Source: a bacterium
Lineage (GTDB): Bacteria; Lindowbacteria; 2-12-FULL-62-27
NCBI GenBank assembly: GCA_016202645.1
Contig: JACQOF010000120.1
Span: forward strand, 1 to 10,759
Length of the DNA stretch: 10,759 bases
Reading direction: 5' to 3'
The notes below the pieces were generated by a model, which worked only from the letters and a program-made list of their open reading frames with translations, was not told the origin of the DNA and ran no database searches. Positions 1-6,651 of this stretch are shown piece after piece (position 1 is the stretch's first letter; each line of letters opens with the position of its first letter). The translations under genes were made by a program, and so were the position numbers.

Positions 1-1124
1 TGCCCGGCGATGCCGGCCATGGCTTCCTGGGCCGTCTGATAGGGCATGTCGATCGCCCGGACGGCCTCGCGTTTGACGAACGGGATCGACCGGTCAATCC
101 CGCCGGCCTCCAGCGCGTCGTTCACGGCGGTCTGGGGCGACGGGAACTTGTGCGCGGGCCGGTTGTGGCAGTCGAGGCAGTCCATCCGCCGGACGCCTGC
201 GGTCGTGGCGTCCGTATCTGAAAGCGGGTGTTCCGTGGACTTGTATTCGTGGACCTCCCCGGTCGTCCGGTTGGTCGATCTCACCCAGGCGATGGTCTGC
301 CGCGCCGTGTCCGACGCGATGTATTCGATGACGTGGTTGATGTTCATGTGAAGATGGATTCCCGTCTGGCCCCTTCCGGGTTTGCCTCCGCCGACGTTGA
401 CCATGAGCCGGACCGGGGCGGGCGTGTTTTTTTCGTCCGACAGGAAATGGGAGTAGGTCCGCTCCTTCGGCGAATAAAACTGCTGGGGCCAGTGGCACTG
501 CTCGCACGTTTCCTGCGCCGGCCGGAGATTTTTCACCGGGGTCGGGATCGGTTTCGGATATTTTTCCATGAGGACAGAATAGATCTGGTAACTGCCGGTC
601 AGCTTTGATTTCGCGAAATAACTCGCGCCCGCGCCGATGTGGCAGGAGGCGCATTTGACGTGGGCGTGGGCGGAAGTCTGATAGGCCGTGAATTCCGGGT
701 TCATGACCTTGTGGCACACTTCCCCGCAAAACGACACCGACTCGGTGTAATGATAGGTGTGGTACAGCCCGGCCGACGAAAGAACCAGAAACAAAATTCC
801 GCCGGTCGTGAGGGCCAGAACGGTTCGGCGGTGCGTCGGATTTGAAAAATCCACATGGAGCGTCTTGAAAACCGTTGCTTCCGGATTCTTGAGAAGCCGC
901 CTCCGCGTCCACCAGGCGCCCGCGGGGATCAGGAGGACCCCGATCACCAGAAACGGAGGAAGAATCAGCCACGTGACCATGCCGAAATAGGGGGATTCGA
1001 TCCCGAGAGAGATTTCGGTGACCCAGAGGACAAATTCGACAATCAGGGTCAGGATGGCCAGAATCACCCCGGACATGGTGATGCGGTTGTAGAAGTATTC
1101 GGAAAAGCGGTGCTTCCCGTTCAC
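1..1124 (-). CDS. NapC/NirT-like multiheme cytochrome c with three N-terminal membrane helices (C-terminus beyond window)
   Basis: Probable inner-membrane cytochrome passing electrons between the quinone pool and periplasmic hemes. Reading from a GTG at 1124, 374 residues are visible before the window ends; the C-terminus is missing. Hydrophobic helices lie at about residues 17-38, 47-70 and 103-122. Four CXXCH heme sites follow: C133-H137, C158-H162, C207-H211 and C316-H320. Around them are motifs typical of this family, such as MNPEFTAYQTSAHA, LRPAQETCEQCHWP and MDCLDCHNRPAHKF. The architecture recalls Geobacter ImcH-type proteins, which carry more hemes further on, but identity with ImcH is only inferred. 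An in-frame stop at 1140-1142 limits upstream extension. The GTG has no clear Shine-Dalgarno; an ATG at 1076 would remove part of the first helix and is less likely. It starts 10 bases after the NrfD-like stop and is the last gene of the block seen here. Confidence 0.88.
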   Translation of the reverse strand, partial: MNGKHRFSEYFYNRITMSGVILAILTLIVEFVLWVTEISLGIESPYFGMVTWLILPPFLVIGVLLIPAGAWWTRRRLLKNPEATVFKTLHVDFSNPTHRRTVLALTTGGILFLVLSSAGLYHTYHYTESVSFCGEVCHKVMNPEFTAYQTSAHAHVKCASCHIGAGASYFAKSKLTGSYQIYSVLMEKYPKPIPTPVKNLRPAQETCEQCHWPQQFYSPKERTYSHFLSDEKNTPAPVRLMVNVGGGKPGRGQTGIHLHMNINHVIEYIASDTARQTIAWVRSTNRTTGEVHEYKSTEHPLSDTDATTAGVRRMDCLDCHNRPAHKFPSPQTAVNDALEAGGIDRSIPFVKREAVRAIDMPYQTAQEAMAGIAG

Positions 1125-1134
1125 GGCGGTTATT

Positions 1135-2373
1135 CTAGCTTATCGGATCGCCGGCTGTAGCCTCGGTCGGCTTGTCGGCGCTCTCCCAGGGCGGGAACAG
1201 CTTGACGAGGACGGCGAGAATCAAAACCGGCAGGATTAAAATGATCGCGGCGGAAAGCAGGCCCTCCCGGCCCGCGATGCCCAGTTTGTAGGTGGTGATG
1301 CCCCGGAAACTTTTTGAGACGAACTGCCCGCCGATCACAACGTTCCAGCGCATGGCCAGTACGCCGAGGAGAATCAGGAGACTGCTGACGGCGTAGACGG
1401 CCTTGCGGACCCGCTCGTGGACGTTCGCGATCCGGACGAACCCCAGAAAAATCATGGGTACGATCGATCCCAGGAAAACCTGCACGACCAGCATGCTTAA
1501 ATAAAGCATCCCTTCGAGCATCACCACGGTGATGTCGTAATGCTCCTCGGCTTCGTAGGCTTTCTGGATCATCTCGAGCGCTTCGAGGCTGAAGGAGACG
1601 ATCAGGGACACCAGAAGATACCGGGCGATGGTGTCGACGCATTTCATCCGCGCGCCGACGATCTGCTCACCCCGGAGCCAGCACGAGAACATGTAAATCA
1701 CCATGACGGCGGCGATCCCGGACACCATGGCGGAAAAGAGGAAAATGATGGGCATGAGCGCCGTCGACCACCAGGGGATGGCCTTGATCGACCCGAAAAT
1801 GAATCCGACGTATCCGTGCAGGAGCACCGCCGAGGGCACGCCGATGACGGTGATGGCGCGGCCGATCTTGTCGTCCAGCGCAAGCGCCCGGGGCGAGATG
1901 TCGTCGACGCCGAGCGTCAGGATCTTGTAGAACCACCGGAGCGGGGCGGGCTTCGTTTTCGAGAGGATCACGATGTCTTTGCGGTAGTCGAACCAGACTT
2001 CGAGAAGGAGAACGATCGTGAGATACCAGAGATAGACGAAGCCGAACATCGCCATCGCCGAATTCGTGTTGGGGGTGACCAGAATTTCGTAGGCGCGCTC
2101 GGGATGGCCGAGGTGGGCGTTGAGCGGCATGGGCGCGACGAGCAGAAACGCCAGGGAGGTGAGCAGGGCCAGCCGGTAGGCCGGCGCCATCTCGTCGACT
2201 TTGAAGACGCGCACGAGAGACGCCAGAATGAACGCGCCGGCCACGAGGCCGGTGATGTAGGGATAGAGGACGATGAGCACGCTCCACTGCAGTTCAATCT
2301 CGTTCGGGTAGATGTACCCGGAAACGCGTTCCAGAGCTTCATAGAACTCGTTGATCAGATGCGAATCGATCAT
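1135..2373 (-). CDS. NrfD/PsrC-family quinone-interacting membrane subunit
   Basis: Integral membrane subunit that in known complexes (Nrf, Psr, Hmc, Qrc, Dsr) exchanges electrons between menaquinone/quinone and a partner four-cluster ferredoxin. The 412-residue protein has about nine hydrophobic segments, roughly at 29-57, 64-82, 107-128, 172-196, 203-232, 248-268, 284-314, 326-345 and 371-391. The family-typical stretch RWNVVIGGQFVSKSF lies at 342-356. Length and topology fit the larger HmcC/DsrP/QrcD-like members rather than the shorter NrfD proper. The ATG at 2373 is 3 bases after the ferredoxin stop. It is preceded by AGGAGGTGAG (complement of 2381-2390), one of the best ribosome sites in the block. 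The ferredoxin immediately upstream is its expected partner. No molybdopterin subunit is encoded nearby, so the catalytic partner is unknown. Confidence 0.93.
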   Translation of the reverse strand: MIDSHLINEFYEALERVSGYIYPNEIELQWSVLIVLYPYITGLVAGAFILASLVRVFKVDEMAPAYRLALLTSLAFLLVAPMPLNAHLGHPERAYEILVTPNTNSAMAMFGFVYLWYLTIVLLLEVWFDYRKDIVILSKTKPAPLRWFYKILTLGVDDISPRALALDDKIGRAITVIGVPSAVLLHGYVGFIFGSIKAIPWWSTALMPIIFLFSAMVSGIAAVMVIYMFSCWLRGEQIVGARMKCVDTIARYLLVSLIVSFSLEALEMIQKAYEAEEHYDITVVMLEGMLYLSMLVVQVFLGSIVPMIFLGFVRIANVHERVRKAVYAVSSLLILLGVLAMRWNVVIGGQFVSKSFRGITTYKLGIAGREGLLSAAIILILPVLILAVLVKLFPPWESADKPTEATAGDPIS

Positions 2374-2376
2374 GCC

Positions 2377-3180
2377 TCACCTCACCTCCTTGTCCATGCC
2401 CTTGTAGACAAGCTTGGGCTGGGTGCCCAGATGCGGCTTGAGGACGTTGACGCGGTTTTCCGAGGAAAATTTGGAGACTTCGCTGTTCGGATCGCTCAGA
2501 TCGCCGAATATGCGCGCGCCCGTCGGGCAGACTTCCACGCAGGCGGGTTTCAATCCTTTCGTGATGCGGTGATAACACATGTTGCATTTGTCGGCGACGT
2601 GAAGCGTCGGATGAAAATAGCGCGTGCCGTAAGGGCAGGCCTGGATGCAGTACCGGCATCCGATGCAGTAGTCGCGGTCGATGAGGACGACGCCGTCCTC
2701 GGTTTTGAACGTGGCGCCGACGGGGCAGACCTGCACGCAGGGGGACTTTTCGCAGAGGTTGCAGAGTTTGGGAACGAAAAACGTCCGGGCTACGGTCTCG
2801 GGCGATTGGGTCGGCGGGAAGCCGTCGATGCCGGCGTTCGGCGAATCAACTTCGACTTCTCCGTCCTTGCGGATGACGTACCGCTCAACCCAGGTGCGAA
2901 ACCAGAACGGCTCCCGGGGAACGTCGTTTTCGACCTTGCAGGCCTCCGCGCACCGCCCACAGCCGATGCATTTGTCGATGTCGACGGCAAATCCCCAGTA
3001 GGGTTTCTTCTTCCGCCACGGCGGGGATTCGTGCAGTCGGATGGCGAAGGCCTTGAGAGGATTGAGCAATAGACCCCAGACGGCCGCGGCGCGCGTCAGA
3101 ACGCCGAAAAAGCGCCGGCGGGAAAAATCACGCCCCGCTGAAAGTGTCAAAGTGTCAGAATGACCCCTTTTCCCATTCAT
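2377..3180 (-). CDS. TAT-exported ferredoxin-like subunit with four [4Fe-4S] clusters (DsrO/HybA/NrfC type)
   Basis: Electron-wire subunit partnering the NrfD-like protein, expected on the periplasmic face. It has 267 residues. A twin-arginine signal appears at about 20-26 (SRRRFFG), followed by a hydrophobic stretch to about residue 46. All sixteen cluster cysteines of a four-cubane protein are visible: C71/74/77/81, C140/143/148/152, C172/175/178/182 and C199/202/214/218. This is the usual layout of DsrO, HybA, NrfC and PsrB-like proteins, and no ligand is missing. The start at 3180 overlaps the tetraheme stop by 4 bases (ATGA) and has GGAGGT (complement of 3187-3192) six bases upstream, so translational coupling is likely. 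The unusually long region before the twin arginines (about 20 residues) is a small oddity. Function as electron carrier is firm from the family; the exact electron route is inferred. Confidence 0.94.
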   Translation of the reverse strand: MNGKRGHSDTLTLSAGRDFSRRRFFGVLTRAAAVWGLLLNPLKAFAIRLHESPPWRKKKPYWGFAVDIDKCIGCGRCAEACKVENDVPREPFWFRTWVERYVIRKDGEVEVDSPNAGIDGFPPTQSPETVARTFFVPKLCNLCEKSPCVQVCPVGATFKTEDGVVLIDRDYCIGCRYCIQACPYGTRYFHPTLHVADKCNMCYHRITKGLKPACVEVCPTGARIFGDLSDPNSEVSKFSSENRVNVLKPHLGTQPKLVYKGMDKEVR

Positions 3181-3644
3181 TTTTCGACCTCCGGGTGGTG
3201 GGATTGGTGACAGTCGGTGCAGGGTTGTTTTGGATAATGGATTTCAAGATGGACCTGGCGCATGAAGGGCGGCCGGGAGATGCTTTCGGAGTGGCAGGCG
3301 CCGCAGAAGAGACGGCGGGGCTGCGCAAGATGCCGGGTTGGGCGCGCGTCGGCGCTGTCGGGGTCTTCGGCGTGCGCGGCGCCCGGGCCGTGACAGCTCT
3401 CGCAGTGGATGCCGGCGTGCTTGGACGTCGATTTGAGGTCCGATACGTCGGAGTGGCAGTCGACGCAGGCGTCGGCGCCGGCGTGCCGGACCGGCTTGGA
3501 CTTGATTTGCTCGATCGCCGCCGCCCGGTAATGCCCGATTTCGCCGAAGGTCGCCGGCACCAGCAGTCGGCGAACGACGATGAAGGACGTCACCCCGACC
3601 ACCAGAATGGCGGCCAGGCGCAGGACGTGCCGCGCGTTTTTCAT
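3177..3644 (-). CDS. Small membrane-anchored tetraheme cytochrome c
   Basis: A 155-residue periplasmic electron carrier tethered by an N-terminal hydrophobic helix (about 8-28). It has no obvious signal-peptidase site, so it probably stays anchored. Four CXXCH sites are visible at C60-H64, C81-H85, C114-H118 and C142-H146. Extra histidines such as H76, H91 and H136 could be distal ligands. The segment FGEIGHYRAAAI before the first heme is a motif I associate with multiheme cytochromes found beside Rieske/cytochrome b genes. It sits between cytochrome b and the four-cluster ferredoxin with 4-base ATGA overlaps on both sides (3641-3644 and 3177-3180). This argues that it is a fixed subunit joining the cytochrome b part to the NrfD/ferredoxin part. 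That role, in place of a classical cytochrome c1 or f, is inference; no named family is assigned. Confidence 0.9.
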   Translation of the reverse strand: MKNARHVLRLAAILVVGVTSFIVVRRLLVPATFGEIGHYRAAAIEQIKSKPVRHAGADACVDCHSDVSDLKSTSKHAGIHCESCHGPGAAHAEDPDSADARPTRHLAQPRRLFCGACHSESISRPPFMRQVHLEIHYPKQPCTDCHQSHHPEVEK

Positions 3645-4813
3645 CGCGCCCCCGTGTCAGACGTTTCATCGTGGACGGCCAGCCAGCGCCCGTAGAGATC
3701 GACTTCGTATGTTTTGCCGAGGAATTGGACGTGCGATTCCGATATTTTTCCGACGACGCCCAGGATCAGGCTGGCGGCGACGGCGATCGCGCCGAGGGTC
3801 ATCGCCAGCGGGCGGCGTTTGGGGTGGCGGTCGAGGCTTCGGTCGATGAAGGGCAAAATGAGGAGCAACAGCGGCGGGAGCATCGACGTGAATATCCCGA
3901 GCGTTTTGGGAAAATATTTGAGCAGTTGGTACGTTGGCAGAAAATACCATTCGGGTTTGATGCCGGCCGGGGTGTTCAAGGGGTCGGCGGGTTCGCCCAG
4001 TTCCGGCGGGGAGAAAATGACGAGGGCCAGGAGGAGGCCGAGAAAAACCGTGAAGACGCTCATCTCCTTGAGAACATGCTCCGGAAAAAACCGGATGGCC
4101 TGATCTTTCGGCCAGGACGGCGCACTGCCGACGGGATCCATCGTCGCCAGATTCTGAACGCGCATGAGAAACAGATGAACGGCAACCAGCCCGACGACGA
4201 CCCAGGGGAGGACCACCACATGGAGGACGTAGAATCGCGCCAGGGTCTCGCCGCTGATGCCTTCGCCTCCGCGCAAAAACACCGTCATCGCATTTCCGAT
4301 CACGGGAATGTTCCGGGACACTTCCGTTCCGACCGTCGTCGCCCAGTACGAAAGCTGGTTCCACGGAAGAAGGTACCCGGTGAACCCGAAGGTCACGGTG
4401 ACGCCAAGCAGAAACACGCCGGTGACCCACGTGAGTTCCCGCGGCTTTTTGTAACTGCCCATGACGAACACGCGGATCATGTGAAGAATCAGCATGACGA
4501 TCATGAGGGTTGCGCCCCAGGAATGAAGTCCGCGGATCAGCCATCCGGCGGGGACTTCGGTCTGGATGAACTTGATGGAATCAAACGCGTGGTCCGACGT
4601 CGGCCGGTAATAGACCATGAGCAGGATCCCGGTGACGATCTGGTTGACGAGCAGAAACACCGCGAGACTTCCGAAGGTGTGCCACCAGGAGACGTGGGGC
4701 GGGAGCGGTTTGTGGGCCTGATGTTTCGCGAAATCCGTGAAGACGTCCCAGGGGTAGCGGTCCCGCATAAAGCTCTCGATTTTGTTCCGCGCGTTCGAAA
4801 GGAAGTTTCCCAT
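3641..4813 (-). CDS. Cytochrome b of a Rieske/cytochrome b (b6f/bc-type) complex
   Basis: Diheme membrane subunit that oxidises quinol at the outer site and reduces quinone at the inner site. The 390-residue protein carries both halves (b6-like plus subunit-IV-like) in one chain. Heme b ligands are H97 and H111 (13 residues between) and H198 and H213 (14 between); the 14-residue spacing is the b6-type arrangement. The quinol-site PEWY motif is at 287-290, and a last hydrophobic helix lies at about 338-357 before a short polar tail. The open frame extends further upstream, but the ATG at 4813 is preferred. Everything before it overlaps the Rieske gene out of frame, and MGNFLSNARNKIESF is a natural amphipathic N-terminus. 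It follows the Rieske stop by 4 bases and overlaps the tetraheme start by 4. No good Shine-Dalgarno is seen, consistent with coupling to Rieske translation. Confidence 0.95.
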   Translation of the reverse strand: MGNFLSNARNKIESFMRDRYPWDVFTDFAKHQAHKPLPPHVSWWHTFGSLAVFLLVNQIVTGILLMVYYRPTSDHAFDSIKFIQTEVPAGWLIRGLHSWGATLMIVMLILHMIRVFVMGSYKKPRELTWVTGVFLLGVTVTFGFTGYLLPWNQLSYWATTVGTEVSRNIPVIGNAMTVFLRGGEGISGETLARFYVLHVVVLPWVVVGLVAVHLFLMRVQNLATMDPVGSAPSWPKDQAIRFFPEHVLKEMSVFTVFLGLLLALVIFSPPELGEPADPLNTPAGIKPEWYFLPTYQLLKYFPKTLGIFTSMLPPLLLLILPFIDRSLDRHPKRRPLAMTLGAIAVAASLILGVVGKISESHVQFLGKTYEVDLYGRWLAVHDETSDTGAR

Positions 4814-4817
4814 GCGA

Positions 4818-5264
4818 TTATGCCGGAGGGACTTTGATTTTGATCTGATCGCCGGTGACCGTGACCTGATAGGCGATGAGCGCCGACGGCGGCGGCCCGG
4901 AGACGACTTTGCCGTCCGCGGAAAATACGCCGGCGTGACAGGGGCATTTGAACTCGCGGCTGGGGCCGTCCCAGTGAACGATGCATCCGAGGTGCGGACA
5001 GGCCGACGAGAACGCGCGGAATTCCGTTTCCCCCGCACGAACAAGAAGGATGGGATGACCGCCGACCTGGAAGGCTTTGCCCGAGCCGACCGGAAGTTCG
5101 GAAACCCGGCCTGCGTCGATCATCTCCTGGACCCCGCCGCGCTTGCGCGCCGGCCACAAGTAGGCGCCGATGGGCGCGGCCATGCCGAGTAGAAGCACGC
5201 CGAGTCCGCCGCCGAGGAAGTAGTCGAGAAATTTCCTGCGCGGGAGGCCGTTGTCAGTAACCAT
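4818..5264 (-). CDS. Rieske [2Fe-2S] protein of the cytochrome b complex
   Basis: High-potential iron-sulfur subunit that takes one electron from quinol at cytochrome b and passes it to periplasmic hemes. The 148-residue protein starts with a TAT-type segment, PRRKFLDYF (8-16), and a hydrophobic anchor at about 17-36. Rieske box 1 is CPHLGC (C89, H91, C94) and box 2 is CPCHAG (C107, C109, H110). The [2Fe-2S] ligands are therefore C89/H91/C107/H110, with a C94-C109 disulfide. A proline loop (GPPP, 123-126) is present. It is short but complete. The ATG at 5264 has AGAGGG (complement of 5269-5274) about five bases upstream. The Shine-Dalgarno directly abuts the arm of the inverted repeat at 5276, and the first codons match the repeat element's presumed end (see findings). 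It is the first gene of the tightly packed Rieske-to-NapC run. Confidence 0.95.
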   Translation of the reverse strand: MVTDNGLPRRKFLDYFLGGGLGVLLLGMAAPIGAYLWPARKRGGVQEMIDAGRVSELPVGSGKAFQVGGHPILLVRAGETEFRAFSSACPHLGCIVHWDGPSREFKCPCHAGVFSADGKVVSGPPPSALIAYQVTVTGDQIKIKVPPA

Positions 5265-5275
5265 TCAGCCCTCTT

Positions 5276-5376
5276 CGTCATTCCCGCGAAAGCGGGAATC
5301 CAGTTTGCTTTGCGATTGGTCGGGATGCCCGCCGGAGTTTACCCCGTGCTGGATTCCCGCTTTCGCGGGAATGACG
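5276..5376. repeat. REP/dRS3-like inverted repeat unit 1 in the nonaheme-Rieske gap
   Basis: Two perfect 28-nt arms (5276-5303 and 5349-5376) are inverted around a 45-nt loop. Each arm contains the palindrome ATTCCCGCGAAAGCGGGAAT or its complement, so each can also fold alone as an 8-bp stem with a four-base loop. Flanking it, GTAACCATTC (5257-5266) and GAATCGTTAC (5401-5410) form imperfect 10-bp outer inverted ends (9/10), which may mark a roughly 154-bp element. The core fits the ATTCCC-N8-GGGAAT form of Neisseria dRS3 repeats, and similar dispersed repeats are common in many genomes. No T-tract follows on the minus strand, so it does not look like a classical intrinsic terminator. It occupies most of the only sizeable gap in the operon (5265-5418), where I see no convincing promoter. 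Confidence 0.9.
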
Positions 5377-5418
5377 GACACGGGGCGGGCATGACGACCC
5401 GAATCGTTACCGATGTTA

Positions 5419-6651
5419 TTATTCGCGGCCACGGTTTTGTTCCACCTCCGCGCGTTTGGCGGCGAAACCGATCGACAGGACGACCAGGAAAATCGCGATC
5501 GGCAGGAACATCAGACGCCGGACGCCTTCGGAGAGGACTTTTTCCTTGATCGATTTGCGGATCTCTTCCATCCGGCCGTTGTTCTCCCGCAAAACTTTTG
5601 AGAGGTCGGCCAAGTCCAGCGCGTGCTGGGCCGGCGTCAGGGCAATGAGCGCCGTTTTGGCCTCCTCCATTTGAACCTGCGCTTCGCCGACTTCAAATCC
5701 CCGGCTGGCGGCTTTGTGCAGGTCCTCCGACACCGCCGATACGTCCTGCCGCAACTGGCCGAATCCGGTCAGAAACTCGTCGCGCACCGTCAGAGCTTTG
5801 TGGTCCGTTCCTTTGTGGCAATCGATGCAGGCCGAGCGAAGGAGGTCCTCCGTCGGGTGAAGAATGGCGTGGTTGGAGTGGCAGGACACGCAGGCTTTCA
5901 TTTTGCCCGTCTCTGTGGCGGCGGCGTGGGGACTTCTGCCGAAGGCTTCGGCCTCGCGCACGTGACAGCGGCCGCAGACGTCGCTTACCTGCTTGACACC
6001 CGGCGGCGCGGCGCCGTGATTGCCGTGGCAGGTGGCGCAGGTCGGCGCGGAGAGGTCCTTGCGGACCCGCAGAGCCTGCGCGTGGACGCTGTGCTCGTAG
6101 TCCGCCGGAGGGGACGACGGCAATTTGTATTTCGACATCTTTTTTTCGTCGCTGTGACAGCGGCCGCAGGTCGACGGGATGTTGGTTGGATAAACCGTCG
6201 ATGCCGGGTCTTTCGGGCTTTTGATGCCGTGCGCGCCGTGGCAGTCGGCGCAGACGGCGACGTTCTCGTCGCCCTTCCCAAACAGCATTTCGCCGTGTTT
6301 GGAGGTTTTGTACTGGGCAAGCTGGTCGGTCTGAATGCCGAAGGGATTCATCCGTCGAACGTCCGAATGACATCCGCCGCAGAATTCCGGAACGTCCTTT
6401 CGTTCGGGTTTCCCTTTGAAGGTCGGATCGTCAAACATCGCCGCCTCGTCCGGCACGGCCGGATTTCCGCCATGACAGCCGTGACAGCCGACGCCTGCGT
6501 GGACGCTTGACCGGACGCTCTCGACCAACGCCGAATCGGATTCGAAGTGGCAGGACTCGCAGGAGGTGGGCTGGGCAACGGCGGTGGATGCGGGTAACAG
6601 GAGCGCGGCCGAGAGAAGACCAGCTCCGACAATCCGCGCCGGGAGAATCAC
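5419..6651 (-). CDS. Nine-heme periplasmic cytochrome c with C-terminal membrane anchor
   Basis: Multiheme electron carrier or reductase of the periplasm. Its 410 residues begin with a signal peptide (about 1-26, ending AVAQ). Nine CXXCH sites follow: C31, C56, C91, C134, C162, C205, C226, C254 and C275. A helical, charged, heme-free region (about 290-375) leads to one transmembrane helix (379-398) with a basic flank, so the protein should be held in the membrane by its C-terminus. The GTG at 6651 is chosen because it precedes the signal peptide and overlaps the siroheme-enzyme stop (GTGA). The open frame continues further upstream, but only as an antisense-free shadow of that gene. The number nine matches Desulfovibrio NhcA, but the spacing and C-terminal anchor do not suggest orthology. 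All hemes use plain CXXCH; no CXXCK catalytic heme as in NrfA is present. Substrate unknown. Confidence 0.9.
   Translation of the reverse strand: MILPARIVGAGLLSAALLLPASTAVAQPTSCESCHFESDSALVESVRSSVHAGVGCHGCHGGNPAVPDEAAMFDDPTFKGKPERKDVPEFCGGCHSDVRRMNPFGIQTDQLAQYKTSKHGEMLFGKGDENVAVCADCHGAHGIKSPKDPASTVYPTNIPSTCGRCHSDEKKMSKYKLPSSPPADYEHSVHAQALRVRKDLSAPTCATCHGNHGAAPPGVKQVSDVCGRCHVREAEAFGRSPHAAATETGKMKACVSCHSNHAILHPTEDLLRSACIDCHKGTDHKALTVRDEFLTGFGQLRQDVSAVSEDLHKAASRGFEVGEAQVQMEEAKTALIALTPAQHALDLADLSKVLRENNGRMEEIRKSIKEKVLSEGVRRLMFLPIAIFLVVLSIGFAAKRAEVEQNRGRE

Noticed and set aside
94-972. A 292-codon minus-strand open frame in the first kilobase
   Set aside because: It lies in a different frame from the multiheme cytochrome. 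Only the cytochrome frame (from 1124) gives CXXCH motifs and membrane helices and continues off the edge.
1540-3072. A 510-codon plus-strand open frame across the NrfD and ferredoxin genes
   Set aside because: Composition is His/Asp/Arg-rich and low complexity, it spans two recognised minus-strand genes, and it has no ribosome site or motif.
1135-3180. Dissimilatory DsrMKJOP complex
   Set aside because: The ferredoxin and NrfD proteins resemble DsrO and DsrP, but DsrM, DsrK and DsrJ equivalents are absent. Cytochrome b here is b6f/bc-type.
3671-4837. A 388-codon plus-strand open frame opposite cytochrome b
   Set aside because: Shadow frame: the minus strand encodes cytochrome b with all heme ligands and PEWY.
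4814-5044. N-terminal extension of cytochrome b by 77 residues
   Set aside because: The extension overlaps the Rieske gene out of frame and reads as an Arg/Ser/Pro-rich shadow; family proteins begin near MGNFL at 4813.
5276-5376. Intrinsic terminator between the nonaheme and Rieske genes
   Set aside because: The stem is strong, but no T-tract follows on the coding strand and the element recurs elsewhere as a dispersed repeat.
5419-6651. Assignment of the nine-heme protein as NrfA nitrite reductase or NhcA
   Set aside because: There is no CXXCK catalytic heme as in most NrfA. The C-terminal anchor and heme spacing do not fit NhcA.
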